DNA from: Guadua angustifolia
Taxonomy: Eukaryota > Streptophyta > Magnoliopsida > Poales > Poaceae
Assembly (NCBI GenBank): GCA_036346375.1
Contig: CM070517.1
Coordinates: forward strand, 16,841,651-16,905,650
DNA length: 64,000 nt
Direction of reading: 5' to 3'
Shown here one piece after another: positions 47,701 to 56,649 of the stretch. Under the pieces are notes generated by a model, which was not told where the DNA came from, did not search any database, and saw only the letters and a program-made list of their open reading frames with translations. A program made the position numbers and the translations under genes. Each line of letters starts with the position of its first letter. Position 1 is the stretch's first letter.

Positions 47701-50106
47701 TAAAGTCAAAACAAACAGACAGCTTTCAATCTAGGTTAAAAAAAGGCCCAAAACCTTCATATTTCTACTAATATAAATTTGCGATTGGTGGCGTGATCCG
47801 TTCTTCTTACCCCCCGCCATATCTCTAATAATGGCTGGTTATTATAGCTAATTATTCTTTCCGATTTACTGATACCATATCTCTCTAAATATAGTTGATT
47901 ATTATAGCAAAATCTCTTATTATTCTGGTAATTAATAGCTAGACAATCATTCCTTTTGTACTCTATATATCTGTCTGATTTTCACAGAATCAATTAAGGA
48001 ATTCATTCAAGATCTCCATGTCGTCGTCAGGCGAATGAACTCGATTTAACCGATCAATAAGTGAGGACGACGACATGACCGCGAGGTGCAGGAGGCCGAG
48101 CACCGCGATCAGCAGTAATCAGGCGGACGACCCAGGCGACGCCACGGTGCCGTGACCCCAACGCGCATTGGACATGAACAAAGCATAAGACACCAGATAT
48201 TCTCCTTCAGGCAAAAAGATATAACAATTTAAATTGTCTTGCATAGACCATTGATGAATCAAGCTAGATCATAAGGAGCATCTCATAATCATAGTAAAAA
48301 AGAATGAACTATCAACAAACCTACCAAAATATAATCCCATGATAGCTAAATTTTTGGAAATTTGCATCGTCAAGTTATATATGTATTGTCTGTTGAGCAA
48401 TAGTTCTATTGAACTCAGTAAACAATTCAGAATTACAAATTAATGCTGCATCTCTGTTCCCAATGACATGGCCAGGCATTACAGGGATGGCAAGATTGTC
48501 AGGATATTGGACACTATGGGCCCTTTCTACAACTCGATACATGCAGTGTCATGATCTTTCCCTTATCACAGAAACTCACAATTCTAAAGCTAGCTATAGC
48601 TTTTTTTAAAACCTTGCTACGAAAATTGCAATTTAAAACCTCCCAGAAACAACTCTAAGAATCTTCGGTTCTTCTTCCTTGTATACAAGAATGACTTGAG
48701 AGCGTCACATGAAAACTCAGATTATATAGCGAAGTCAGCCCCACAGCACAGAATGATTGATGTGTCTATTTCTGCCATACAAATATACAATGCTTCTTGC
48801 TAGCAAAAGACAGCGAACAACGGGTAACAACACATAAACAGATAAAAGTTACAACACATTCATGATTGCAAATTCTCGACATTCAGATAGTTTCAGGAAG
48901 CATATCAGTTCAGTAGTGAATACCTTACTCACCGATGTGGGCGCAGATGAGGGAGCAGGGGGATGCGTTGAAGGACCGGACCTCGGAGGCTTTCCAAGGT
49001 TTGCCGCTGCTGAAGATGTGGAGCGTGAAGCGGAACCGGAGCCACAAGATCGACTCGGCTTCAATTCTTTGTTCTTTGACTCCATGCTCCTCGGTTGATT
49101 TTCCATGCTCGAAGTCAGAGGGAAGCCGGATCGGGAGGCCGGCGTTGGTGACTTGGAAGGCCAGTGGGTGTGGAGCGACGGATCCCAGAGGGGAGTAGCT
49201 CGACGGGGAGGCGGCGGGTGGACAGCCGGAGGGGAGGAGCTCGGAGTAGAGGCCGACAAGGGAGGAGCCGAGGAGCCCGGCGAAGGCGGCGGCGGAGTCT
49301 GGGAGGCGGATACAGGAGCAAGGGCGGCGACGGAGTCTGGGAGTCGCTGGCGCCCGACTGCCCGAGCGCGTTAGGGATTTAGGGTTGTTTGTTTCCGCAG
49401 TGGCGTAGACGTGCGGTCCTGGAGTCGGCCAGTTTTTTTTTCGGCCTCGTTAAACTAGCTTGCTAAACGAGTTTGTGATTTTTGAGTTTTTTTTCGACCC
49501 TACACTTAACCCCAATTGTTCTCAAATTATTGAACCGCATAATGCACAGCAAAATTCAAATCGCTGTATTGCAGCTAGGATTCAGATATCGAATTTCTAA
49601 ACAAATTCGACATTTTTAAATAGATATATAACGATTTTGGTTTTCATTTTTAACACTTTAGCAAGCTCATTATAAAAAATAAGATTATAAAATTAGATAA
49701 AAAAATTACGCATTATTTGCTTCCATAAATAAAAAGGTGAAAAAATATCGAATCGTATCCGATTGATATCAATTTTGTTTCTATCATTTAAATAAATATA
49801 TAATGAATTTGAGGTTCATTTTTATGAATTTGAATAAGCTCAACACCACAAACAAGAATATGAATTCGGATAGAAAGTTCTATATCCTATTTGTTTCCCA
49901 TTGAAGAACAAAGACAAAAAAATTGATATCCGAATTACTATCCGTTTTCATCCCTAATTGCAGCGATTCAATTGAGTTCCAATCACGCCTCCACCACAAC
50001 TACCACCGGAAAAAACATCGTGCGCTTCTCTCTCTCACACACACATAGAGATTGAAGGAGGGTAAAGTCTAAGGAGGAGATGACTTACTCGAGAGGAAGA
50101 TGACAT
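35774..50106 (-). CDS. TDP1: tyrosyl-DNA phosphodiesterase 1 with N-terminal FHA-like domain, complete 16-exon gene
   Basis: TDP1 cleaves 3'-phosphotyrosyl bonds left by stalled topoisomerase I. Exons (minus): 50106-50089, 45866-45675, 45569-45300, 44057-43839, 43352-43292, 42123-42047, 41971-41714, 40912-40823, 39212-39078, 38555-38406, 38093-37990, 37098-37045, 36497-36407, 36223-36146, 36057-35916 and 35847-35774. All sites are GT-AG and phases agree, giving about 670 residues. The order is a six-residue start (MSSSSR), an FHA-like fold (VVADKRVSRKHLSLH), a basic linker, the first catalytic motif (HHSKAMLLVYPQGIRVVVH), GSNIKKWGHMKL, QFSSLGSLDEKW, and the second motif (MPHIKTY...TSSNLSKAAWGAL). 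Both His-Lys pairs are present. The six-codon exon 1 is chosen because it lies in host DNA with a telo-box leader; a longer alternative exon sits in the hAT of intron 1. Confidence 0.93.
36525..36970. mobile_element. MITE in TDP1 intron 13
   Basis: The left arm (gtccaatttaccccctctac then tttcaacaaagtccag) faces a matching inverted arm at the right (gtccactttaccccctctac on the complement). The imperfect inverted repeats extend 50-100 bases. It is non-coding and lies between exons 13 and 12. Confidence 0.7.
39349..39989. mobile_element. transposon remnant in TDP1 intron 8
   Basis: The ends GTGGAGCCAC (left) and GTGGTGGAGCC (complement of the right end) form weak inverted repeats of a wording common at ends of grass hAT-like elements. 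The left part is GC-rich (cgaacccgggcagctgctcg). No transposase is present and no target duplication was found. Confidence 0.4.
40011..40185. mobile_element. hAT-type MITE in TDP1 intron 8
   Basis: CAGTGTTACTTGGATAC at the left faces the complement CAGTGTTCCTCGGACAC at the right. The flanks GTGGTGTG and GTGGTGAG match at seven of eight positions, an 8-bp target duplication. The two halves repeat the phrase gaatccgactcrgattcg. Confidence 0.65.
41031..41118 (+). repeat. 44-bp tandem duplication in a TDP1 intron
   Basis: The unit taaggagggggtttct.. to cagttccaatata occurs twice with three differences. It lies in the intron between exons 8 and 7. Confidence 0.85.
43027..43283 (+). mobile_element. 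non-autonomous Helitron beside a TDP1 splice donor
   Basis: It starts TCTCTACTATATAA after a host A. Its 3' part carries the palindrome CGTTGCAACG (43252-43261) and the words cgcacgggcacatgac shared with many grass Helitrons, ending near ctactactaa. The 3' end is ambiguous by a few bases. It stops within about 10 bases of the donor of exon 5 (gtaagt, 43291). Confidence 0.6.
46373..46679 (+). repeat. 307-bp direct repeat, copy A
   Basis: It is identical, base for base as read, to 48194-48500. It is AT-rich with no coding content and sits inside the hAT of TDP1 intron 1. Confidence 0.95.
46680..47590 (-). mobile_element. SIRE LTR piece in reverse orientation
   Basis: On the minus strand it starts TGAAAGCATCTAGGCCCCCA at 47590, the same start as the LTR at 27618. 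It carries the related words gcggtagcacc and ggtgctaccgc (about 47139-47170). A TATA-like phrase (ggttataaataccc on the minus strand) is at about 46890. It begins directly at the end of repeat copy A; its 3' end lacks the canonical LTR terminus. Confidence 0.65.
47762..48193 (+). mobile_element. Helitron-like 5' end and adjoining sequence
   Basis: The words tttctactaatataaatttg and gattggtggcgtgatccgtt resemble the start of the complete Helitron at 19625 (TCTCTACTAC..., gttggtggcggtcgtccgtt). No 3' hairpin/CTRR end is recognised ahead of repeat copy B, so only the 5' end is supported. Confidence 0.35.
48194..48500 (+). repeat. 307-bp direct repeat, copy B
   Basis: Identical to 46373-46679 at an offset of 1821 bases. 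Confidence 0.95.
48850..49380 (-). other. GC-rich exon-like block inside the hAT, with a splice donor
   Basis: On the minus strand a leader-like GC-rich stretch contains an open frame from an ATG at 49106 (MENQPRSMESKNKELKP...SAPTS, 58 codons) that ends at a strong donor, TCG|gtgagtaag (48932-48931). The serine/proline-rich sequence matches no family. Splicing to the TDP1 exon at 45866 would keep the frame (phase 0). It may be the family's own 5' exon, because a similarly placed block occurs in the sister element at 50640-51048, or a captured host exon. Confidence 0.45.
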
Positions 50107-50340
50107 GAGAAATGTTTGGGGGAGGAGTTGAAACTCCAAACCCTAAACCCTAGGACTCAAGTCAATCTTAAACCCTAGCTTAACGATATGAGAATGAGAG
50201 CTCATGCGGCGAAGAGACGGGGAAGGTGACGAGGACGGAGGACGAACTGACGAAGGCGGAAGGTCGCAGGCCAGCTGCGTGAAAGCTTTCCGATTCTTTC
50301 CCTGAGACTCTGTATATTACAGGTAGATCACTAAAAATTA
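50089..50340 (-). promoter_or_regulatory. TDP1 leader and first coding exon, with telo-box
   Basis: The minus-strand leader runs down to ATG at 50106. It encodes MSSSSR and ends in a consensus donor, CGA|gtaagt. Within the leader stands a double telo-box (AAACCCTAAACCCTAGG on +, 50138-50154) and a further aaaccctag (50170s), elements typical of plant genes tied to replication and repair. Arabidopsis TDP1 likewise has a short stretch ahead of its VGYLVPL-like start, which supports a tiny first exon. Confidence 0.6.
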
Positions 50341-50434
50341 CCAACTAAACAACCCAAGGATCTGTATGTAATTATGTTTTTTTTCGGTGTCAGAATTTAT
50401 AAATTATACTCCTTTCCTTTCGAAATGGTACTCG
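50341..50434. promoter_or_regulatory. bidirectional promoter between TDP1 and LTO1
   Basis: The gap between the minus-strand TDP1 leader and the plus-strand LTO1 leader is about 100-150 bases. It contains an AT-rich core with a TATA-like phrase TTTATAAATTAT (50397-50408) suited to the plus strand. No clear TATA is seen for TDP1. Confidence 0.5.
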
Positions 50435-50485
50435 GGAATAGGCAATTCGCAGCAGCCTGCCGCCTGCGATTCTCTCTCTTGGAAG
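50435..50485 (+). other. 5' leader exon of LTO1
   Basis: The GC- and CT-rich leader ends at the donor TTGGAAG|gtgagc (50486). It is assigned to LTO1 as the first plus-strand leader downstream of the promoter. The matching acceptor is likely the AG at 53462, 16 bases ahead of the start codon. The intron is inflated by a hAT beginning 12 bases after the donor. Confidence 0.5.
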
Positions 50486-50497
50486 GTGAGCAACTGA

Positions 50498-52554
50498 TAG
50501 GAGTCGAAAAATAACTCGAAACTAACGAGTTTAACGAGTACTCGGAAACTCGACTCGAACTCGTTCCTTAACGAGCCGAGTCGAGTTGGATTTTGTGCTC
50601 GTTAAATTAACGAGTTAAACGAGCCAGCTAACGAGAGCTTAACTAGTTGAAAGAAAAACACAGTAACCCAAACTCCCTCAGTCCTAACCCTGCGTCGCCC
50701 TGTGTCCAGACGCGCCGACGCTTCGCCCTGCATCCGAGGCTTCGCCTCCCCTCCCCTCTGACGCGCCGCCTCCACCCCGGCTCCCCGCCCTCGCCCCCGT
50801 CCCGACGCTTCTCCCGACGGACTTCACCTCCGGCTCGAGCTCCTGCTCCAGATCCGCCACCTCCCCTCCGGTCAGCTCGCCAAGCCGCTGCCCTCATCCT
50901 CCGCCGCAGCAACCCCGCCGCCTCCGCCCCCACCCTACGCCGTCGCCCTTGCTCCTCACCCCTCTCGATCGAGCTCCACCGCTAGATCCGAGCTCCTCCC
51001 CTCCAGCCATCCACCCACCGGGCTCCTCCCCTCCAGTCGTCCCCAAGGTTAGCATTTCTGCCATGCGTGTTTGTAATTTGTTCATCCGCCGCATTGCATG
51101 TTTGAAATTCGTGACTGTTGTTCAAGACTCTGTCTTGACTAATCTTGTTGGAGCTAAATCGATGTGCAAAGCTAGAGGTACATGTCAAGTTTGTTTTCCT
51201 AATATTGTGCATTTTGATAAGTTCATATACTTGATCAATCACAGCAATGTTAGTAGCAGCAAATTATTTAACAATGGATCGATGCAATGAAATTATGTCA
51301 CAGTGAAGCTAGGGGCATCTCCATCTCATAGAATGGGTTCTTCAAAACAAAGTCCGTGTACAGCTCGTATATCACTTTCAGCAGAATTTCCACATTTGGA
51401 GCACCAGTTTCACACACAACAAAAAACTTTGTTCCTGAAGAAAGAGTAGCATAAAGTAAAAGTATTCAATGATGTCAGTCACTTCTTATGGAGTTTCTGT
51501 GCTCAGAACATAAACAAATAAAGAACAAAATAGAGGACTACAGGACATGATGAATCTTCTTGAAACTTTGTTAGGTATTGATGGAATTTTGTTGTCCTGA
51601 CACAACACATAAACCTGATAATGCTGGCCAGAGATAGGAACAGCCTTGAAAATGCACCTATTGCTAATACTAATTCAGGCACCTAAATACAAAAGTTCAC
51701 TTCATCATATGCAAAGCATATAAAATCAGACTAATTATAACAACTGCCAAGCCACAACCACATGCTTTGGTGCTACAATCTGCATTTACATGGTATTATC
51801 TTCTCAACGTTCAGAACAAGTAAAGAAGACATTTGTGCTAGAAGTGGCTTACTTTGCTCTGATGCCTTGCTAGACTACTTACTACTATAACGAAGCTGGT
51901 TTTTTTCTTCTGTGGAATCTAGAAGCTGTGTTTTCTTAGCAATGTACCCAGAATAATGAAGGCTATCAGATGCAAATAGCTGCTTTTGGATAATTATATT
52001 TTATTCCACGGCAAATTGTAGGAGAGACTATTGATGAATATACAGTTAAGCCTCTGTTGTGCAGATGTATTTTTTTTCTTGTACAAATAAAATGTGTATG
52101 TTGAGTCTTGTTTGATCTACCTAAATCTTCTCATCACTCAAATCAAACTGTTGAATGATCGGTTTCTGTTTGTTAATTTTAAATCACGGATTCGAACCGA
52201 ATGAATTGAATGCTTGTTTGTACAGTTTTTGGCAGGAACCATTAACAGCTCTGAAGATGATTGCACGGTAAACTGATAATGTTATGCTTGGTCGGGTATA
52301 GTACCAGTGTTCGTGACAATCGCCATCTATACCATATTTGTTGGCTCGTTATCTTAATTGAGTGTTTGAGGTATCAAATGCATGCTTTGTTGCTCACATT
52401 TATAACGAGCTTAACGAGCCAACTCGAGTTCTTAACGAGTCGAGCTGAGTTAAGCTTTCAGCTCGTTAAGATAACGAGTCGAGTCGAGCTGGCTCATTAT
52501 CCTAACGAGTTTACCGAGTCGAGTCAAGTCAAGTTAGCTCGATATCTACCCCTA
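50498..52554. mobile_element. hAT element in the LTO1 leader intron, mirror copy of the TDP1 one
   Basis: The left end TAGGAGTCGAAAAATAACTC and the complement of the right end TAGGGGTAGATATCGAGCT match the right and left ends, respectively, of the hAT at 45949-49502. It is therefore the same family in opposite orientation. Flanks GCAACTGA (50490-50497) and GCAGCCGA (52555-52562) agree at six of eight positions, a worn target duplication. The right 165 bases are a close inverted copy of 45949-46110. It carries a GC-rich leader-like block ending in a donor (50650-51048) but no transposase. Confidence 0.7.
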
Positions 52555-52939
52555 GCAGCCGAGCACCCACTGCGATGAACTCTCTCCCCTAATTTTTGTC
52601 CAAATAGTTTGTAATTGCAATTTTGTTAGGATGTTTCTGTGTTTATGCCTGCCCTATATCATGATTTCTGTCGGTTTTCTGGTAGGCTGTAGCGATGAAT
52701 TTAATTACATAATATTGTTTTTAAGTTAGGATTTTTGTTCCCGTGCGAATTGTGAGGGATTTGGCTGTTCCTTGGACAGGGAGAGGATTGTGAAAAAAGA
52801 TCTGCTTCCCAGCTCTCAAAGGCTGAGCGCTCAATAGTCAAGGGGAAAAAAAATGGGGGAAATCGTTCTGACGATAACATTGGGGACATTCCCGTAAAAC
52901 AAATAAGATGGGGGACCTAGGTTTTAGTACTCCTTTCAC

Positions 52940-55121
52940 GTCTAATTAGATAGAGGTATCGGAGTTAGAATACGTGTAGACTTTCTTTGTGTCAAGCACA
53001 TAAGACTTGATTGTGGTTAGAATTCAGACATCGGAGTGCATTGTAATGATAATGGCGATGATGATAAACTGGGAAGCTTTAGAGAATGCAGTGTATCCTG
53101 AAGCATGGCTAACAAATATGAATCGATGTCATGTGATTGATTTTCTAGTCTTTTCTGTAAATGAACTTTTGTTCCGTTGAAGCACGGCTAACAAATATGA
53201 TATAATAAAACTTAGATAATCTAAAAAGTTTTCTAAGATTATCTAGATCATATTTGTGTTGTATTCATTTGCTGTGCAACAATATTTAGGTGATATTTTA
53301 GCCAAAGTTTGTTTTGCTGTTATTTGAAGTTAAGAGTTTTTCCTCTTTGCCTTGAGCATGTATTCATTGATTTACTTATTGCGCAACCTTTATTTTGTTT
53401 ATGAAGCAGATTTCTTGGAATTACATCTTTTTAGAAAACTATCTATTGCTCAGCCCAATTAGGTTCTTGTCCATACCATGGATCAACAACCCAAAGATGA
53501 CGTTGATTTTCTTGAACCATCGGTACTCTTAGATGAGACACATTATCAAGAGGGTTTCAGAAACGGTTATCATGATGGCTTGGTATCTGGAAAGGAAGAG
53601 GGAAGGCAAGTTGGTTTAAAGATGGGTTTCCAGGTTGGTGAAGAGCTGGGATTCTATCAGGGCTGCTTGGATGTGTGGATGTTGGTAATTCACCTTGATC
53701 AAGATGCATTCTCAGCTTGGGTGAGGAAGAACATCGAGCAACTAGCTACACTGGTGAGTAGCTATCCTTTGTCTGATCCAGAGAATGAACACGTTCAAAA
53801 TGTGATGGAGAAGATAAGGCTGAAATTCAGGGTTATCACAGCAAGCTTAGGAACAAAATTGGAGTATGAAGGTCGCCCCACATCATCTAAGCAGGATGTT
53901 GAGGATCTATAACTTGTTTAACATTATGGATATCAAATTTGAATTACCATGTTGAAATTGATACTTGTTATCCATACATTTTCTGCTGTTGGTCTGGACG
54001 TTGGAATACTGATGTCTGGTTCCAACATATGTTGCTATGGAATTATGTTGCTAAGATCTGCGGTTCCAACATATGTTGCTATGCAATTATGTTGCTAAGG
54101 TCTGCTAAGGAAATATGCTGCCACCGCCTAACATGAGGAAATTTTGGAGTCGTCTTGTTTTTGAGCTCTGGTCTCTCCTGTTTAGGTAGAGTTCATTTAC
54201 TGTCACCTTTTCACTTGTGGACTGAGAATATGAGGTCCTCCTTGGTTTCTTTATCAGAATTTAGGTGTTACATGCTAAATTGACAAAGAACATAAGATTT
54301 GCTTCCGATGTACAGATTACCCTGTCAGCATATTCCTCCAATGTGGTAGGAGTATTATTCACTGGCTGCCTGTCTTATGCAAACCTGATATCAGATCTTC
54401 TATCAGCCATCTTGTAAAAAGTAAGGCTGGTATTGCTATTTAACATTTCTCTCCGGCACATCTGTTCCTGTGCAATCTCGTACAAAGCTGAGTATTCTTC
54501 GGCGAAGGCCAAACTTTACCCTTGTTTTCTTTGATAGAACACCACAATACCACGTAATTGTCAGCTGGAGATCAAACTCAGTACATAATGAAGAATTTAA
54601 CCAACACCAATACCGATTATTGGTTTATTCTCGGTTTACTACGCGCGTGGCACAATCACTCATGTATTTCAAGACGATAAATCCTCTTGAAAATGGACAT
54701 ATATATGGTATCGGCACTGACGAGGGAGGGCAAGACACCGAGGGCGGGCGATTCACGCTGCGTGACCACCGAGCCCAAGGGTGTGCACTGGGCACTACCT
54801 TCCCAGCACCCAAATCCACCCTAATATGCCTCGCACTTCCTTTGGAGCACCGGGCTGACAGTTTCATGAATAGGCAACAGCACCGCAATGTTGTCCACCA
54901 CTGGGTTGTCAATTTCTTGCACCAACAGCAGCTCGCCATTGTTGTCCACGATGTGGAAGTAATACGTCTGGGGAAGGCTTGCTAGCACGGCAACTACCGC
55001 TAGACGTGGTGGCTGGTTTGAGTCGCCGGTCTCCACCACCATGAGGGCCTCTTGGCAGCAAGGTAGAAGTCGCTTCCTAAGACAGTTCCTGTGAACTGTG
55101 CCGCTTGTTATGTGCTATCCA
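52940..55121 (+). repeat. segmental duplication, first copy
   Basis: The sequence from about 52940 (taattagatagaggtatcgg) to 55121 is repeated in direct order at 57887-63341 once the inserted hAT is removed. It includes the LTO1 coding exon, its 3' flank (the duplicated word ttccaacatatgttgctatg) and the later block caccatgagggcctcttggc. Between 54290 and 54920 the first copy has about 630 bases that the second lacks. Confidence 0.85.
53478..53912 (+). CDS. LTO1: LTO1 homologue, Fe-S assembly adaptor with deca-GX3 motif
   Basis: The 144-residue protein starts MDQQPKDDVDFLEPSVLLDE and contains an uninterrupted series in which glycine occurs at every fourth position ten times (GFRNGYHDG ... 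GFYQG, residues about 30-66). That is the deca-GX3 signature of the Yae1/Lto1 family. In yeast and human, Yae1 and Lto1 form an adaptor that brings the cytosolic Fe-S targeting machinery to the ribosome-recycling ATPase Rli1/ABCE1. The coding sequence is one exon; the acceptor-like aattag|gttcttgtcc precedes the ATG by 16 bases. The length fits the family. The C-terminus ends DVEDL; the C-terminal tryptophan used in yeast is absent, so client hand-off may differ. A frameshifted copy lies at 62335. Confidence 0.92.
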   Translation: MDQQPKDDVDFLEPSVLLDETHYQEGFRNGYHDGLVSGKEEGRQVGLKMGFQVGEELGFYQGCLDVWMLVIHLDQDAFSAWVRKNIEQLATLVSSYPLSDPENEHVQNVMEKIRLKFRVITASLGTKLEYEGRPTSSKQDVEDL

Positions 55122-55463
55122 GATTTCCGTTTTTGATTTTTGCTAGTTATATGTCCTTTTTAGCTTATGCTAAAAGTCACTTAAAAGCTGAGTTGTTTAG
55201 GTGAGTTTACCGGCTTCGGATGCTGAAGCTAGCTTTAAGCCCCCAAACATGGTTGTAATCTGGTGCATGGAGATCTATGTCCTGTGCTGAATGGGCCACT
55301 GTCTAGTTTGGCAGTGTGGTGAGTGGAGGAAGCCCAATGAGATAGTGCGTGAGTGAAGAGGGGGACAAAAGGTGCTCTTGACGCACAGCACAAGAAGTCC
55401 CTCCAAGGTTGGTTCCAAGACGGCATAGTTCTGGAGCTCTGGAACATCCATGCTGGTGCATAA
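53913..55463. other. downstream of LTO1, no complete gene
   Basis: The first 350 bases are the LTO1 3' flank, with an internal duplication of ttccaacatatgttgctatg (54023 and 54064). On the minus strand at 54821-55042 a frame with YYFHIVDNNGELLLVQEID resembles the C-terminal repeat of plant DUF295/F-box proteins; this is weak and at best a fragment. Nothing else is recognised. Confidence 0.3.
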
Positions 55464-55968
55464 GGATGCTAATGGGCCGTAGCCCAATACAGATCTGGTC
55501 CAAGCCTAATATTCTTTTCATAGATCCTATATCTAGTCTGATCAAAAATAGTGAGGTCTAAATCTAGCCTAAGCCCAAATAAAAACCTAAGCTTTTATTT
55601 AGGACTTTATCTAGATAAATTGTTTATTTGATGAGTTGATAGTTTATGGTGCATTAATTCAAGTGATAAAACTAGGTCTATAATTAATTACATATCTCAC
55701 TTATGAAAAACAGATGTTGAAAGTTAGAACTTAAAGTATATTGCCGAACTATGTAAAACAAAAAATAAAGCATTAATACTAAAGGCAACATCAATTGGTT
55801 TATTTGGTTGGTGGTGAGAGATTTAGTAGAAAAATATAAGGTCTAAGCCTGGCCCAATCTGGACTAGATCTGGTTCAAATAGCTATGGATCCAAAATAAG
55901 TCTAATCCATTTGCAGTTTTGGATTGGCCTAATCCAAAAGCCTAGATGGTCCAGGTCCATTAGCATCC
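55464..55968. mobile_element. short TIR transposon
   Basis: GGATGCTAATGGGCC at the left faces the complement GGATGCTAATGGACC at the right. The arms continue with loosely matching agatct-rich words typical of hAT-like foldback elements. There is no coding sequence. A clear target duplication was not found. Confidence 0.55.
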
Positions 55969-56160
55969 ATTCATTTGTACAAATGTTCATGAAGTGGCGG
56001 CGATAAGGGTTGAAGCGGTTTCCTTTGGCACAATCCATCTCCTAGAGAGAAACTGATGGTACAAACCATCCTTCACATGTAGGTCCCCGGTTAATTTCCG
56101 CCAAGCGGCATATACTGCACGAAAGCAGATATAGACGGTGACATCATCAGAGAGGAGGTG

Positions 56161-56290
56161 TTTGGCCATTGACACCACCAGTAGACTTGTGAGGGTTGCC
56201 CAGTTACTCCTATAGTTATAGTGAATTTGGCCATTGACACCACCAATAGACTTGTGAGGGTTGCCCAATTACTCCTATAGTTATAGTGAA
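56161..56290 (+). repeat. 65-bp tandem duplication
   Basis: Two units, starting at 56161 and 56226 with tttggccattgacaccacca, differ at two positions only. Confidence 0.95.
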
Positions 56291-56649
56291 CCGTAATAAA
56301 TAAACATATTGAAAATAAAAAATGTCATCTAATTAATTGTTACTTAAAAATCAAGTAGCAATTACCCCTATCAAATATGCTTGAATAATTCAGTGAGGAC
56401 AAGAGAGGAAGAAGAAGATGCACAACAACAAAGAAGTAGGGAAGAGGTGGTGGCGACTGGCGAGGGGTGGGAATGAAGGTGGCTTCGTATGCTTTGGGTT
56501 TGGAGAGGAGTGGATGGTCCATATAAGTAGTAATAGAAGGAGCAGACCCATGTGCAAGTTAGTGCTGAAGCGCTGAAATTTATTTTTAGTTACCTGCATA
56601 AATAACATACACATTTATCAGTAAGGTCTAATACCAAAGGAATTGTATG

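Larger units (their letters stand above)
45949..49502. mobile_element. hAT element in TDP1 intron 1
   Basis: The perfect 8-bp target duplication CACTTAAC lies at 45941-45948 and 49503-49510. The left end is TAGGGGTGGATATCGAGCT, followed by many acgag/ctcg words; the complement of the right end is TAGGGTCGAAAAAAAACTC. There is no transposase. The cargo is an LTR piece (46680-47590), a Helitron-like start (about 47762), an exact 307-bp duplication and a GC-rich exon-like block (48850-49380). Confidence 0.85.

Noticed and set aside
49105..49374. Glycine-rich plus-strand frame
   Set aside because: It is the complement of the GC-rich block in the TDP1-intron hAT; composition explains the open frame.
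50647..50985. GC-rich proline-rich frame as an LTO1 N-terminal exon
   Set aside because: It lies within the hAT at 50498-52554, has no family match, and LTO1 is complete from its own start at 53478. At most it is an alternative leader.
45949..52554. One 6.6-kb hAT bounded by the two long matching inverted ends
   Set aside because: The flanks of these two ends do not match each other. Each pairs instead with an inner end: CACTTAAC for 45949-49502 and GCAACTGA/GCAGCCGA for 50498-52554. Two separate elements fit better.
54821..55042. F-box/DUF295 gene on the minus strand
   Set aside because: Only one short motif (HIVDNNGELLLV) is suggestive; no F-box, no further domain and no splice context were found.
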